Origin: Streptococcus shenyangsis
GTDB lineage: Bacteria; Bacillota; Bacilli; Lactobacillales; Streptococcaceae
DNA length: 64,000 nucleotides
Reading direction: 5' to 3'
NCBI RefSeq assembly: GCF_006385785.1
Contig: NZ_VFSH01000005.1
Location: 1 to 64,000, forward strand
Under the pieces are notes generated by a model. It was given only the letters and a program-made list of their open reading frames with translations. It was not told the origin of the DNA and did not search any database. Positions 47,529-56,284 of the stretch are shown here, piece after piece (position 1 is the stretch's first letter; each line of letters starts with the position of its first letter). The position numbers and the translations under genes were made by a program.

Positions 47529-47560
47529 GAGGTGAACTCCTTTTGTCTTTTGATAGTTTT

Positions 47561-47583
47561 ATTATAGATGAAAACGCTTTACA
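47561..47583 (-). promoter_or_regulatory. Candidate cre site overlapping the msmK promoter
   Basis: On the minus strand, GTAAAGCGTTTTCAT matches the CcpA cre core except for its first two positions, directly next to a TATAAT -10 upstream of msmK. Catabolite control of msmK would be expected, but the site is imperfect. Confidence 0.4.
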
Positions 47584-47640
47584 TTTCTATGGCAAGGTGA
47601 CCAAAAAAATAAAAAAGTTCTGTGCAACTTGCACAAAACT

Positions 47641-48510
47641 TTAGAGAATATCTGGTAAAATCAATTGATAACACAAGGTCAGGTCAGTCAATTCCTTCAA
47701 CTGTAGCCCTGTCAATTCTTCCCACTTATCAATCTTGTATTGGAGAGAATTGCGGTGCAGATAGAGTTGCTGGGCTGTTTTAGTGAGAACAGCACTATTT
47801 TCCCAAAGAGAGAGAATGATTTCCTGAATCTGATCTTGATCCAAAATCATCTGGTGTAGACATTCCTTGATTGCCTTCAAGTCCACGAGTCTTTCTCCCA
47901 TACTCCAAAGATAGAGCTGAGAAAAAGTATGAACACCTTGATGACCCTGACGCCACCAAGTCTTAAACAAATCGCGCTCCGCTTTGATTAAGTCTGATAG
48001 GGCTTGATGGCCTGTCTGAGACCAAACCTGACCCAACATGATAGAGAGACGAAGTCCAAAGTCATACTCAACCGCTTCAATCGTATCAGATAAGATTGAA
48101 CGTACAGAGGTGTACTTATCTTGTTGGAGAACAAAAATGTAATCCTGCGCTCCCACCTGAATCACCGTCTGACAGTTGGGAAAAAGAGTCCGCATCATAT
48201 CTAGCCAAGACGTCAAATTCTCCTGTTGGAAATAGGAAAGATGACAATAAACCAACTGAATCTTTTTGAAAGCTTGCGGTGCTTGCCCCTTCCCCTCAAT
48301 CAGATAGGGATACCAAGGATTGAGCGAACTAGATTGCTCCTGCTGGGTCAAAAGAGCAACCAACTGCTTTTCACGCTCGCTGAGCCCAGATTTCTCCAGC
48401 AAAAGCCACTGCTGAGAAGCCAAAGGGAGCGTGAGATAGCCCTCTTTCTCTACTGGTTGGTCTGAAATCCGAGCCTCAGGAAACCAGTCTTGTAGTTCTT
48501 TTGCCATCAT
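47641..48510 (-). CDS. PucR/CdaR-type helix-turn-helix regulator
   Basis: The 289-residue protein ends in a PucR-type helix-turn-helix (about 235-285, with TAQQLYLHRNSLQYKIDKWE), the DNA-binding region of CdaR/PucR regulators. The N-terminal two-thirds have no recognised sensor domain. Its target genes are unknown; it is immediately upstream of msmK on the same strand, so regulation of sugar genes is possible. It starts 3 bp after the mrnC stop. Confidence 0.85.
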   Translation of the reverse strand: MMAKELQDWFPEARISDQPVEKEGYLTLPLASQQWLLLEKSGLSEREKQLVALLTQQEQSSSLNPWYPYLIEGKGQAPQAFKKIQLVYCHLSYFQQENLTSWLDMMRTLFPNCQTVIQVGAQDYIFVLQQDKYTSVRSILSDTIEAVEYDFGLRLSIMLGQVWSQTGHQALSDLIKAERDLFKTWWRQGHQGVHTFSQLYLWSMGERLVDLKAIKECLHQMILDQDQIQEIILSLWENSAVLTKTAQQLYLHRNSLQYKIDKWEELTGLQLKELTDLTLCYQLILPDIL

Positions 48511-48513
48511 CTC

Positions 48514-48900
48514 CTAGCCCTCCACTTTTCGGATGCACCACGAAATCAAGCTCTCAAGACGCTCCATATTTTCAGTCATATGGAGATAGCCCATCACGGC
48601 TTCAAAACCTGTGGACATACGGTAAGTCACCACATCAGCATTTTTGGCCTTGGTGTGGCTATTGGTATTGCGACCACGCTTGTAGATTTCTTCTTCTTTT
48701 TCCATCAAGACTTGCTCCTCCAACATGAGGGAAATCAGGCGAGCCTGAGCCTTGGCTGACACATACTTGGTTGCTTCTTGATGGAGTTTATTGGGTTTGG
48801 TCATACCTTTGAGGATGAGGTGGCGGCGAATATACATAGAATACACCGCGTCCCCCTCAAAAGCTAACGCAATCCCGTTAATGAGATTGACATCAATCAC
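48514..48900 (-). CDS. mrnC: Mini-ribonuclease III
   Basis: The 128-residue protein is an RNase III catalytic domain without the double-stranded RNA-binding domain. The catalytic helix reads LAFEGDAVYSMYIR (about 11-24) and a second acidic motif occurs near residue 105. In Bacillus, Mini-III matures 23S rRNA. It overlaps the end of cysS by 8 bases, as in other Firmicutes. Confidence 0.95.
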   Translation of the reverse strand: MIDVNLINGIALAFEGDAVYSMYIRRHLILKGMTKPNKLHQEATKYVSAKAQARLISLMLEEQVLMEKEEEIYKRGRNTNSHTKAKNADVVTYRMSTGFEAVMGYLHMTENMERLESLISWCIRKVEG

Positions 48901-50236
48901 ATGTCCACCTCACTCCATCTTTGGTGTCAAGGAGCTTAATACCTTGAGCAGCCAATTGGTCACGGATCTGGTCCGCTGTCGCAAAGTCACGATTGGCACG
49001 CGCTTCTTGGCGTTTTTGGATCAAGTCTTCAATCTCTGCATCCAAAACTTCCTCAATAAAGACAATTCCAAAGACTTCCAACATATCCGCAAGAACTTCC
49101 TTAACCGCTGCATCATAGTTGCCAGAGTTGATCCACTTGGCCATTTCAAAGACTACTGTAATACCGTTGGCAGAGTTGAAATCCTCATCCATTGCTGCTA
49201 CAAACTTATCTTTAAAGGCTTGCAACTCTTGCGCATCTACAGTTCCAGTAAATGGTTGCTCGTAAGTATTCTTCAGATACTTGAGATTAGTCTCTGCATC
49301 CCGCACTGCCTTTTCTGTAAAATTGATTGGCTTACGGTAGTGTTGAGTCGCAAAGAAGAAACGAAGCACTTGTCCATCAAGAGTTTTGAGAGCATCGTGC
49401 ACTGTGATAAAGTTACCCAAGGACTTGGACATCTTGACATTGTCGATATTGACAAAGCCATTGTGCATCCAGTAGTTGGCAAAGGTCTTACCTGTTTTGG
49501 CTTCTGACTGGGCAATTTCATTGGTATGATGAGGAAACTCCAGATCGGCTCCACCACCGTGGATATCAATGGTGTCGCCCAAAATCTCTGTCGACATGAC
49601 TGAACACTCGATGTGCCAGCCCGGACGACCAGGTCCCCAAGGACTATCCCAAGAAATCTCGCCTGGCTTGGCAGCTTTCCAGAGGGCAAAGTCTACAGGA
49701 TTTTCCTTACGAGCCGTTTCTTCATCGGTACGACCTGAAGCACCCAGCTCCAAATCTTCCAAGGTTTTATTGGCCAACTTGGCATAGTTGTGGGATTTTT
49801 CCACACGGAAATAGACATCCCCTTGACTCTCGTAGGCAAAGCCTTTTTCAATCAACTCTTCCACAAAGCGGATAATGTCATCCATAAACTCCACCACACG
49901 CGGATGGCGAGTCGCAGGTTTGACGCCCAAGGCCGTCACATCCTCACGAAAGGCAGCGATGTACTTGTCCGCAACCTCCTGAGGCGTGATACCTTCTTCC
50001 TTGGCACGGTTGATAATCTTATCATCCACATCCGTAAAATTGGAAATATAGGCAACGTCATAACCACGATATTCAAAGTAGCGACGAATGGTATCAAAAG
50101 CCACCGTCGAACGGGCATTCCCCACGTGAATATAGTTGTACACCGTTGGCCCACAAACATACATCTTAACCTTACCATCCTCAATCGGGACAAACTCTCG
50201 CAAATCACGAGACATGGTATCGTAAATTTTAATCAT
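48893..50236 (-). CDS. cysS: Cysteinyl-tRNA synthetase
   Basis: The 447-residue class I synthetase has a zinc site (CGPTVYNYIHVGN; HVGN is the HIGH motif), KMSKS as KMSKSLGN at about 270, and a C-terminal helical domain. The start at 50236 (MIKIYDTMSR) is chosen because GGGAG lies 8 bp upstream; an ATG three codons earlier lacks a proper site. A second, truncated copy of this start region lies at 50959-50994. Confidence 0.97.
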   Translation of the reverse strand: MIKIYDTMSRDLREFVPIEDGKVKMYVCGPTVYNYIHVGNARSTVAFDTIRRYFEYRGYDVAYISNFTDVDDKIINRAKEEGITPQEVADKYIAAFREDVTALGVKPATRHPRVVEFMDDIIRFVEELIEKGFAYESQGDVYFRVEKSHNYAKLANKTLEDLELGASGRTDEETARKENPVDFALWKAAKPGEISWDSPWGPGRPGWHIECSVMSTEILGDTIDIHGGGADLEFPHHTNEIAQSEAKTGKTFANYWMHNGFVNIDNVKMSKSLGNFITVHDALKTLDGQVLRFFFATQHYRKPINFTEKAVRDAETNLKYLKNTYEQPFTGTVDAQELQAFKDKFVAAMDEDFNSANGITVVFEMAKWINSGNYDAAVKEVLADMLEVFGIVFIEEVLDAEIEDLIQKRQEARANRDFATADQIRDQLAAQGIKLLDTKDGVRWTCD

Positions 50237-50253
50237 GCGGTCCACTCCCTTCT

Positions 50254-50775
50254 CTATTTCTGACTTTTTCGGCTGAAAACCAGCTCTGCAAAAGGACCAA
50301 ATTGTCTGAGGCTATCCAGTTGGTAAAAGCGCTGCCCTTCCTCTTGGGTAAAGAGGGGAACCCCCTTTCCTAGGATAAGGGGCGCTATCTGAATAATGAG
50401 GTGATCGAAAAGATCCGCATCCAAGAGCGGTCCTACTATGGAATTACCACCAATCACAAAGACATTTTTGCCTTTGTCAATCTGGTGAACAAAGTCCACC
50501 ACATCCCCAGCTACTGGCTGGTAATTGCTGACAGGCAGGTGCCTATCATGCGTAAAGACATAGTTTTCCGTAGCTTGATAAAAACTTTCTACATCTTGCA
50601 AATCTTGGATTTCCTCAAAGGTCCGCTTGCCCATGATGGTGATATCCATTTGCCTGTAAAAGTCATCATAGCCTGTATCCTCTACAGAACCAAGCTGATG
50701 CAACCAGTCTATCCTGTGCTGGCTGTCTGCCAAGTAGCCATCCATGGTGACACAGCCGTAAAAATATACTGCCAT
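50254..50775 (-). CDS. RibD C-terminal / DHFR-fold reductase
   Basis: The 173-residue protein belongs to the RibD C-terminal family (YyaP/YwjB-like) with a DHFR fold: VTMDGYLAD near residue 10, TIMGKRTFEEI, and NVFVIGGNSIVGPLL. Such proteins are NADPH-dependent reductases of unknown substrate. They do not replace DHFR. It lies between cysS and a fragment that copies the cysS start, suggesting insertion here. Confidence 0.85.
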   Translation of the reverse strand: MAVYFYGCVTMDGYLADSQHRIDWLHQLGSVEDTGYDDFYRQMDITIMGKRTFEEIQDLQDVESFYQATENYVFTHDRHLPVSNYQPVAGDVVDFVHQIDKGKNVFVIGGNSIVGPLLDADLFDHLIIQIAPLILGKGVPLFTQEEGQRFYQLDSLRQFGPFAELVFSRKSQK

Positions 50776-51076
50776 TCTTGTAGTTTCCTTTCTAGTTCTG
50801 CTTCGCCTTCACTTAGCGGGATAGACCCAGATGATTATACCTAAGCTAATCAAAGTATTCAGCAAAATCCTTGCTGGACAAGAAAAATAAGCCAGACAAT
50901 AGCAATACCAATCTGCAGCAGAAAGGTTCATTCTTAAACATTCAAGCGCCTCTCCTGTCTACTTCCGGCTCAAGGTGTCATAGATTTTAATCATAAAATA
51001 ATAGTCAAAAAAACTAAAATCCGAGAACAGTTAGTTTCATCACTAAGAGTTCAATTGAATTTCAGTCCGAATATCT
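50776..51076. other. Spacer between the RibD-like gene and the GNAT gene
   Basis: About 300 bp without a credible intact gene. It contains the cysS 5' remnant at 50959-50994. A short membrane-like reading frame (for example LQIGIAIVWLIFLVQ near 50865-50915, minus strand) shows no start or function I can recognise. Confidence 0.5.
50959..50994 (-). pseudogene. Truncated copy of the cysS start codon region
   Basis: The minus strand encodes MIKIYDTLSRK and then a stop. The real cysS begins MIKIYDTMSRD. The first seven residues and the ATG context (ATTTTAATCAT on the plus strand) are shared, so this looks like an old 5' end of cysS left behind when the RibD-like gene entered, or a partial duplication. 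Confidence 0.6.
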
Positions 51077-51961
51077 CTACACTTCGGAATCCCTTGCTCC
51101 TTTATCATTCAGATAAACCACCTGGGTCTGTTTGACAAAGCCAATTTTTTCATACAAACGTTTGGCACCTACATTGCTATCCTCCACGGCAATCTGAAAT
51201 TCCTTCTCATTTTGCTCAATTAGTTGGTTGACAAGGGATTTTGCTAAATAGCTTCCATAGCCTTTCCCACGTTCAAGTTCAGATATTGCTAAACCGTAGA
51301 AGTAATTCGTATTAGTCGATAAATCAACCGTGCAAGTCCCAATAACCTGACCATTTTTTAATAAAATATATAGGCGACTTTCTGGATCTTTCAGAGCTTC
51401 AGCGACATATCTATCCACAATCTCTCTAGACTCATGTTCCTCTGAGAAAGCCTGAAATTTTAACTGACTAATTTGATCCTGATAGGAACGATCTGCTAAC
51501 AAAACTTCAAGATTGGAAACAGTTGCTAACGGATAAGGTCTTCTATCCTTACCTAACCAGGTTTCTGTCTCTTCATCCTCGACCAGTCCCCAGTTGTTGA
51601 CAAAATCAGGATGGCGCTTTAGAAAAACACGCTCTGTCTGAAAAGTGACTGAACAAATAGAGAAAGAAGCCGTTTCTTTCTCAAAACTAGTAAGCAATGC
51701 ACGCGCAATTCCCTGACGACGATGATCTGGATGAACCAGTATCGTCACTTCCACATCTTGGTCATCAGCATAAACAGTTAATAGACCAACAAGTTCGCCT
51801 TTTTCATAATAAAGGAAAAAGGCGGGCATGTTTGGGTCAAAATTAAGCATGTTAGAGAGATAGGGATCACGATAGGTACCGTCATAGTTTTGGCAACAGT
51901 TAATTAGTTTTTTCGCCTCAGATAACTCCTCTTGGCTTAACTTGTTTCTTGCTTGAATCAT
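51077..51961 (-). CDS. GNAT family acetyltransferase (two-domain)
   Basis: The 294-residue protein contains two GNAT-like halves. The N-terminal half has VEVTILVHPDHRRQGIARALL (acetyl-CoA pyrophosphate-binding loop RRQGIA) and the C-terminal half has YFYGLAISELERGKGYGSYL (RGKGYG). The substrate is unknown. It lies 11 bp downstream of cysE, on the same strand. Confidence 0.88.
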   Translation of the reverse strand: MIQARNKLSQEELSEAKKLINCCQNYDGTYRDPYLSNMLNFDPNMPAFFLYYEKGELVGLLTVYADDQDVEVTILVHPDHRRQGIARALLTSFEKETASFSICSVTFQTERVFLKRHPDFVNNWGLVEDEETETWLGKDRRPYPLATVSNLEVLLADRSYQDQISQLKFQAFSEEHESREIVDRYVAEALKDPESRLYILLKNGQVIGTCTVDLSTNTNYFYGLAISELERGKGYGSYLAKSLVNQLIEQNEKEFQIAVEDSNVGAKRLYEKIGFVKQTQVVYLNDKGARDSEV

Positions 51962-51972
51962 ATAGCCATCCT

Positions 51973-52590
51973 CTACAAACCAGACGATCTGTGACTGGCA
52001 TCTTTAGCCTGCTCGAGTTTATTGACGTAGTACTCTCGTTTTTCTTCAACTTCATGAATCGTTGGCTCATCCTTCTGTCCATGAACTCGGACGATCTTAG
52101 CAGGAATTCCGACCACTGTCACATCACTTGGAACATCTGCAACAACTACTGCTGCTGCACCGACCTTGGCATTTTCACCGATTTCAACGGGTCCAATGAC
52201 TTGGGCATGAGCTGATATCAAGGCTCCCTTTCGAACGGTAGGATGGCGTTTTCCACAGTCTTTCCCTGTTCCCCCAAGAGTCACCCCATGATAGAGGAGA
52301 ACTCCCGTCTCAACGATAGCTGTCTCTCCAATCACCAAGCCAGAACCATGGTCGATAAAGACACCTGAATCAATCTGGGCACCTGGATGAATCTCAATTT
52401 GAGTCCAGAAGCGCCAAAACTGACTGTGCATACGAGCCAGTAGTTTGAAGCCATGCTTCCAGAGAAAATGCGAGAGACGGTGGGCCGCCAAGGCCTTGAC
52501 ACCTGGATAAGTCAGCAAAACCTCCAAAGTGGTGCGGGCCGCTGGATCATTTTCTTTTACGATATCAATGGTTTCGCGCCACCATCCCAT
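51973..52590 (-). CDS. cysE: Serine O-acetyltransferase
   Basis: The 205-residue enzyme makes O-acetylserine, the precursor of cysteine. It has a helical N-terminus and a left-handed beta-helix of hexapeptide repeats (about 65-170: VFIDHGSGLVIGETAIV, then GGTGKDCGKRHPTV and IGENAKVGAAAVV). The catalytic His in DHGSG is present. It lies 15 bp downstream of pnp and is probably in the same transcript. Confidence 0.95.
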   Translation of the reverse strand: MGWWRETIDIVKENDPAARTTLEVLLTYPGVKALAAHRLSHFLWKHGFKLLARMHSQFWRFWTQIEIHPGAQIDSGVFIDHGSGLVIGETAIVETGVLLYHGVTLGGTGKDCGKRHPTVRKGALISAHAQVIGPVEIGENAKVGAAAVVVADVPSDVTVVGIPAKIVRVHGQKDEPTIHEVEEKREYYVNKLEQAKDASHRSSGL

Positions 52591-52605
52591 ACATTTCTCC
52601 TTTTC

Positions 52606-54819
52606 TTATTCTGAATCTTTTGGTGTTTCTGTAAATTCTTTCTTAGGTTTGTGATCCTTGTGATGACGTGGGCGGTGAGATCTCTCAGACTTTTCGCCTT
52701 TTTCATCACGTTCAGGTTTTGGAGGACGAGGAAGAAGAGCTTTCATAGAAGCATCCACACGTCCTTTTTCATCAATCTTGATAACCTTAACATCAACTTC
52801 ATCCCCGATTGCTACCAAGTCTTCGACATTATTGGTACGCGTCCAAGCCATCTCAGAGATATGAACAAGGGCATCTGTCTTATCAAAGAGGTTAACAAAG
52901 GCACCAAATTTCTCGATACGAACGACTTTAGCACGGTAAACTTCATCTACTTTGGCTTCACGGACCAAACCAGCAATAATTTCTTTAGCACGGTTAATAG
53001 CATCTTGGTCGCTAGAGTAAATAGACACATTTCCTTCTTCGTCGATATCAATCTTAACACCTGTTTCAGCGATAATCTTGTCGATGGTTTCTCCACCCTT
53101 ACCGATGACAATCTTGATCTTATCCACATCAATCTTGATGGTATCAATTTTCGGTGCAGTTGGAGCCAATTCTGGACGAACTTCTGGAATGGTTGCTTCA
53201 ATCACATCAAGGATTTCAAAACGCGCTTTCTTGGCTTGGGCAAGAGCCTCAGTCAAGATTTCTGCAGTAATCCCTTGGATTTTGATATCCATTTGAAGGG
53301 CTGTAATCCCGTCACGAGTACCTGCAACCTTAAAGTCCATATCTCCAAAGTGATCTTCCAAACCTTGGATATCTGTCAAGACTGTATAGTTGTTTCCATC
53401 TGAAATCAGACCCATGGCAATACCAGCTACTGGAGCCTTGATTGGCACACCACCAGCCATAAGGGCAAGAGTTCCAGCACAGATAGAGGCTTGAGAAGAA
53501 GAACCGTTTGATTCTAAGACCTCCGCTACAAGTCGGATCGCATATGGGAATTCTTCCAAGCTTGGCAAAACTTGAGCAAGAGCACGCTCACCAAGAGCAC
53601 CGTGACCAATTTCACGACGACCTGGCGCACCGTAACGACCAGTTTCCCCTACAGAGTATTGAGGGAAGTTATAGTGGTGCATAAAGCGTTTCTTGTACTC
53701 TGGATCCAAACCATCAATGATTTGAGTTTCACCCATCGGAGCCAAGGTCAAGACTGAAAGGGCCTGAGTTTGCCCACGAGTGAAGAGACCAGAACCGTGT
53801 ACACGAGGAAGGAAGTCAACAACCGCATCCAAAGGACGGATTTCATCAACCTTACGACCGTCAGGACGCACCTTATCTTCTGTAATCAAGCGGCGCATTT
53901 CTGCGTGTTCCATTTGTTCCAGGATTTCAGCCACATCACGCATGATACGGTCAAATTCTTCGTGGTCTGCATATTTTTCTTCGTAAACAGCAGTCACTTG
54001 GTCTTTCACTGCTTGAGTTGCAGCTTCACGAGCCAATTTTTCTTCTACTTGAACTGCCTTTTGGAGGTCACTGTTGTAGGCTGCGATAATTTCAGCTTGC
54101 AAGTCAGCGTCTACATGAAGCAATTCCACTTCTGCTTTTTCTTTACCGACAGCAGCAACGATTTCTTCTTGGAAGGCGATCAATTCTTTAACTGCTTCGT
54201 GCCCTTTAAGGAGAGCTTCCAGCATGATTTCTTCTGACAATTCTTTAGCACCAGACTCAACCATGTTGATGGCGTGCTTGGTACCAGCTACTGTCAATTC
54301 AAGAAGCGATTGCTCTGCTTGTTCTTGCGTAGGGTTGATGATGATTTGACCATCCACATAGCCCACTTGCACCCCAGCGATTGGTCCGTCAAATGGAATA
54401 TCTGAAATAGAAAGCGCTAAGGATGAACCAAACATAGCTGCCATTGGTGCAGAAGCATTTTCATCATAAGAAAGAACGGTGTTGATGACTTGGACTTCGT
54501 TACGGAAACCTTCCGCAAACATGGGACGGATTGGACGGTCAATCAAACGCGCTGTCAAAGTCGCATCTGTTGAAGGACGTCCTTCACGCTTCATAAAGCC
54601 ACCAGGAAATTTCCCAGCCGCATACATTTTTTCTTCGTAGTTGACTTGAAGAGGGAAGAAATCCCCAGTTGCCATCTTTTTAGACATAACGGCCGCAGTC
54701 AAGACAGTTGACTCATCGTAACGCACGACAACAGAGCCGTTTGCTTGCTTGGCAACCTGACCAGTCTCTACAATTAACTCACGACCCGCAAAAGTCGTTT
54801 GAAACACTTGTTTTGTCAT
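52606..54819 (-). CDS. pnp: Polyribonucleotide nucleotidyltransferase
   Basis: The 737-residue phosphorolytic 3'-5' exonuclease has two RNase PH domains (about 1-220 and 310-540) with a helical linker, then KH ([13 protein letters not shown]) and S1 RNA-binding domains ([14 protein letters not shown]). The C-terminal tail is highly charged. The start [10 protein letters not shown] is chosen because AAAGGGGATTAAA precedes it; the longer frame has no site. The upstream spacer carries the promoter. Confidence 0.97.
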   Translation of the reverse strand: MTKQVFQTTFAGRELIVETGQVAKQANGSVVVRYDESTVLTAAVMSKKMATGDFFPLQVNYEEKMYAAGKFPGGFMKREGRPSTDATLTARLIDRPIRPMFAEGFRNEVQVINTVLSYDENASAPMAAMFGSSLALSISDIPFDGPIAGVQVGYVDGQIIINPTQEQAEQSLLELTVAGTKHAINMVESGAKELSEEIMLEALLKGHEAVKELIAFQEEIVAAVGKEKAEVELLHVDADLQAEIIAAYNSDLQKAVQVEEKLAREAATQAVKDQVTAVYEEKYADHEEFDRIMRDVAEILEQMEHAEMRRLITEDKVRPDGRKVDEIRPLDAVVDFLPRVHGSGLFTRGQTQALSVLTLAPMGETQIIDGLDPEYKKRFMHHYNFPQYSVGETGRYGAPGRREIGHGALGERALAQVLPSLEEFPYAIRLVAEVLESNGSSSQASICAGTLALMAGGVPIKAPVAGIAMGLISDGNNYTVLTDIQGLEDHFGDMDFKVAGTRDGITALQMDIKIQGITAEILTEALAQAKKARFEILDVIEATIPEVRPELAPTAPKIDTIKIDVDKIKIVIGKGGETIDKIIAETGVKIDIDEEGNVSIYSSDQDAINRAKEIIAGLVREAKVDEVYRAKVVRIEKFGAFVNLFDKTDALVHISEMAWTRTNNVEDLVAIGDEVDVKVIKIDEKGRVDASMKALLPRPPKPERDEKGEKSERSHRPRHHKDHKPKKEFTETPKDSE

Positions 54820-55266
54820 TTTAATCCCCTTTGGATTGATAATATTATACGTCTTGCCTACAAAAATCAAGATACTAAGCCGTTAAGCAACTCAAAGGAA
54901 AATAGGAAATCGGACGACGGAGCGACTACTCCTAGGCAGATTTATCTTTTTCCACAGAGTTGTAGGCGTGTTCAATTACTCAAGATACAAATCATTAGAA
55001 AGTTTTGATACTAAAGTATCTAAACCTTTCACGCTAATTGCTATCAGGCGATTAGCTAAATGCTTTACTAACTCTCTCGTCAAATAACGTCGATTTGACT
55101 CGTTCGTTCGCTCAAACTAAATACTGAAAAGAACAAATTATGAAAAAATTTCTGTCATAAAATTGAGAATCGACAAAGCCTTTGAAATTTTAATACCCTC
55201 ATCTTTGTATCAAGTACGTACAGAGTCTATTTTATCATATTTTTCTTAAAAAGTGCGGTCTTTACC
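54820..55266. other. Spacer upstream of pnp with structured elements
   Basis: About 450 bp hold no convincing gene. The part next to pnp carries the promoter. Between 55007 and 55099 three perfect or near-perfect stem-loops lie in a row. Another small hairpin (GGAG/CTCC) lies near 54935. I recognise no known element here. Confidence 0.5.
54844..54871 (-). promoter_or_regulatory. Promoter of pnp
   Basis: TATAAT lies about 25 bp upstream of the pnp start on the minus strand, with CTTGAT or TTGATT 15-16 bp before it. The leader would be very short. Confidence 0.5.
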
Positions 55267-55315
55267 ATTAAAAAGGAACCATTCCCCTCACCTGAGAAGA
55301 ATGGTTTGCTTTTTA
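55267..55315. terminator. Bidirectional terminator after metF
   Basis: AACCATTC and GAATGGTT arms are followed by CCTTTTTA on the minus strand and TGCTTTTTATT on the plus strand. It lies just past the metF stop. Confidence 0.85.
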
Positions 55316-56182
55316 TTATCCTAGAGACTGATGATTAAACAAGGCATGTGTTGCTTGGTGGATGTATTTTGCTGTTTCAGCATTGTTCATAGTGTAGAGA
55401 TGCACACCTGCAACATCCTGAGTTACCAAGTCCACGATTTGGTCCACTGCATAGGCAAGTCCTGCTGCTCTGAGCGACTCAGGGTCATGCTCATACTTGT
55501 CTAAGATGGCTTTAAATTTGCGTGGAAGATGGATATTCTCACAAGTCTTCAAGAGACGGAGAGCCTGATTTCGATTCAGAATTGGCATAATCCCTGCATG
55601 AATGGGAACATCAATCCCAGCCAAGATGCACTTGTCTTGGAAATCATAGAAGCGCTCATTGTCAAAGAAAAGCTGAGTTACGAGGCTCGAACAGCCTGCA
55701 TCTACTTTCTTCTTGAGATTTTGAATATCTGAAATCTGATTTGGTGAATCTGGATGCCCTTCTGGATAGCAAGCGCCAATAATATCAAAGTGAGGGGCTT
55801 GTTCCTTGATGAACTCAATCAAGTCGGTTGCGTATCGGAAATCTTTCTGTGGCTCTACATCTGGAATGATATCCCCACGAAGAGCCAAGATTTTCTGCAC
55901 CCCAACCTTGTCCAAGTCAGCAATGGTTTCAGCAACCTTGTCCTTGGTCAAATAGATGGCTGGCAAGTGAGCAATAGTCGGAATCGCCAAGTCATTTTGG
56001 ATAAAGTCGGCCAAACGGACCGTCGTTTCCTTGATATTAAATTTATTATTGCTGGCAGTCACACTGATAAAGTGGGGAGCCAACTCCTGCATATCTTGAA
56101 GAGCAGAAATAATGTTATCATTACCCACTGCTGGGTTTGGAGGGAACACTTCAAATGAGAGTGACGGTGTTTGGCGTGACAT
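55316..56182 (-). CDS. metF: Methylenetetrahydrofolate reductase
   Basis: The 288-residue FAD-binding TIM barrel reduces 5,10-methylene-THF to 5-methyl-THF, the methyl donor for MetE. Typical segments are SFEVFPP (about 8-14, with the catalytic Glu), LALRGDIIP and HAGIMPI. The start MSRQTPSLS is preferred to an ATG two codons earlier because of the AAGGA spacing. It follows metE after about 100 bp in the same direction. Confidence 0.96.
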   Translation of the reverse strand: MSRQTPSLSFEVFPPNPAVGNDNIISALQDMQELAPHFISVTASNNKFNIKETTVRLADFIQNDLAIPTIAHLPAIYLTKDKVAETIADLDKVGVQKILALRGDIIPDVEPQKDFRYATDLIEFIKEQAPHFDIIGACYPEGHPDSPNQISDIQNLKKKVDAGCSSLVTQLFFDNERFYDFQDKCILAGIDVPIHAGIMPILNRNQALRLLKTCENIHLPRKFKAILDKYEHDPESLRAAGLAYAVDQIVDLVTQDVAGVHLYTMNNAETAKYIHQATHALFNHQSLG

Positions 56183-56284
56183 AGTCATTATCCTTTTCTA
56201 GTTGATTTTTTTAGTTAGCTGGACTCTTAGAATCCGAGTGAAACAGGCAGATTGACCAAACAGTGCTTCTAGAGAAATCTTGTC

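Noticed and set aside
48791..50263. Plus-strand frames opposite cysS and mrnC
   Set aside because: Shadows of the real minus-strand genes with no independent support.
50254..50775. Second dihydrofolate reductase (trimethoprim bypass)
   Set aside because: It is a RibD C-terminal-type protein with a DHFR fold, not a true folate DHFR; it lacks the folate-site pattern seen in dfrA.
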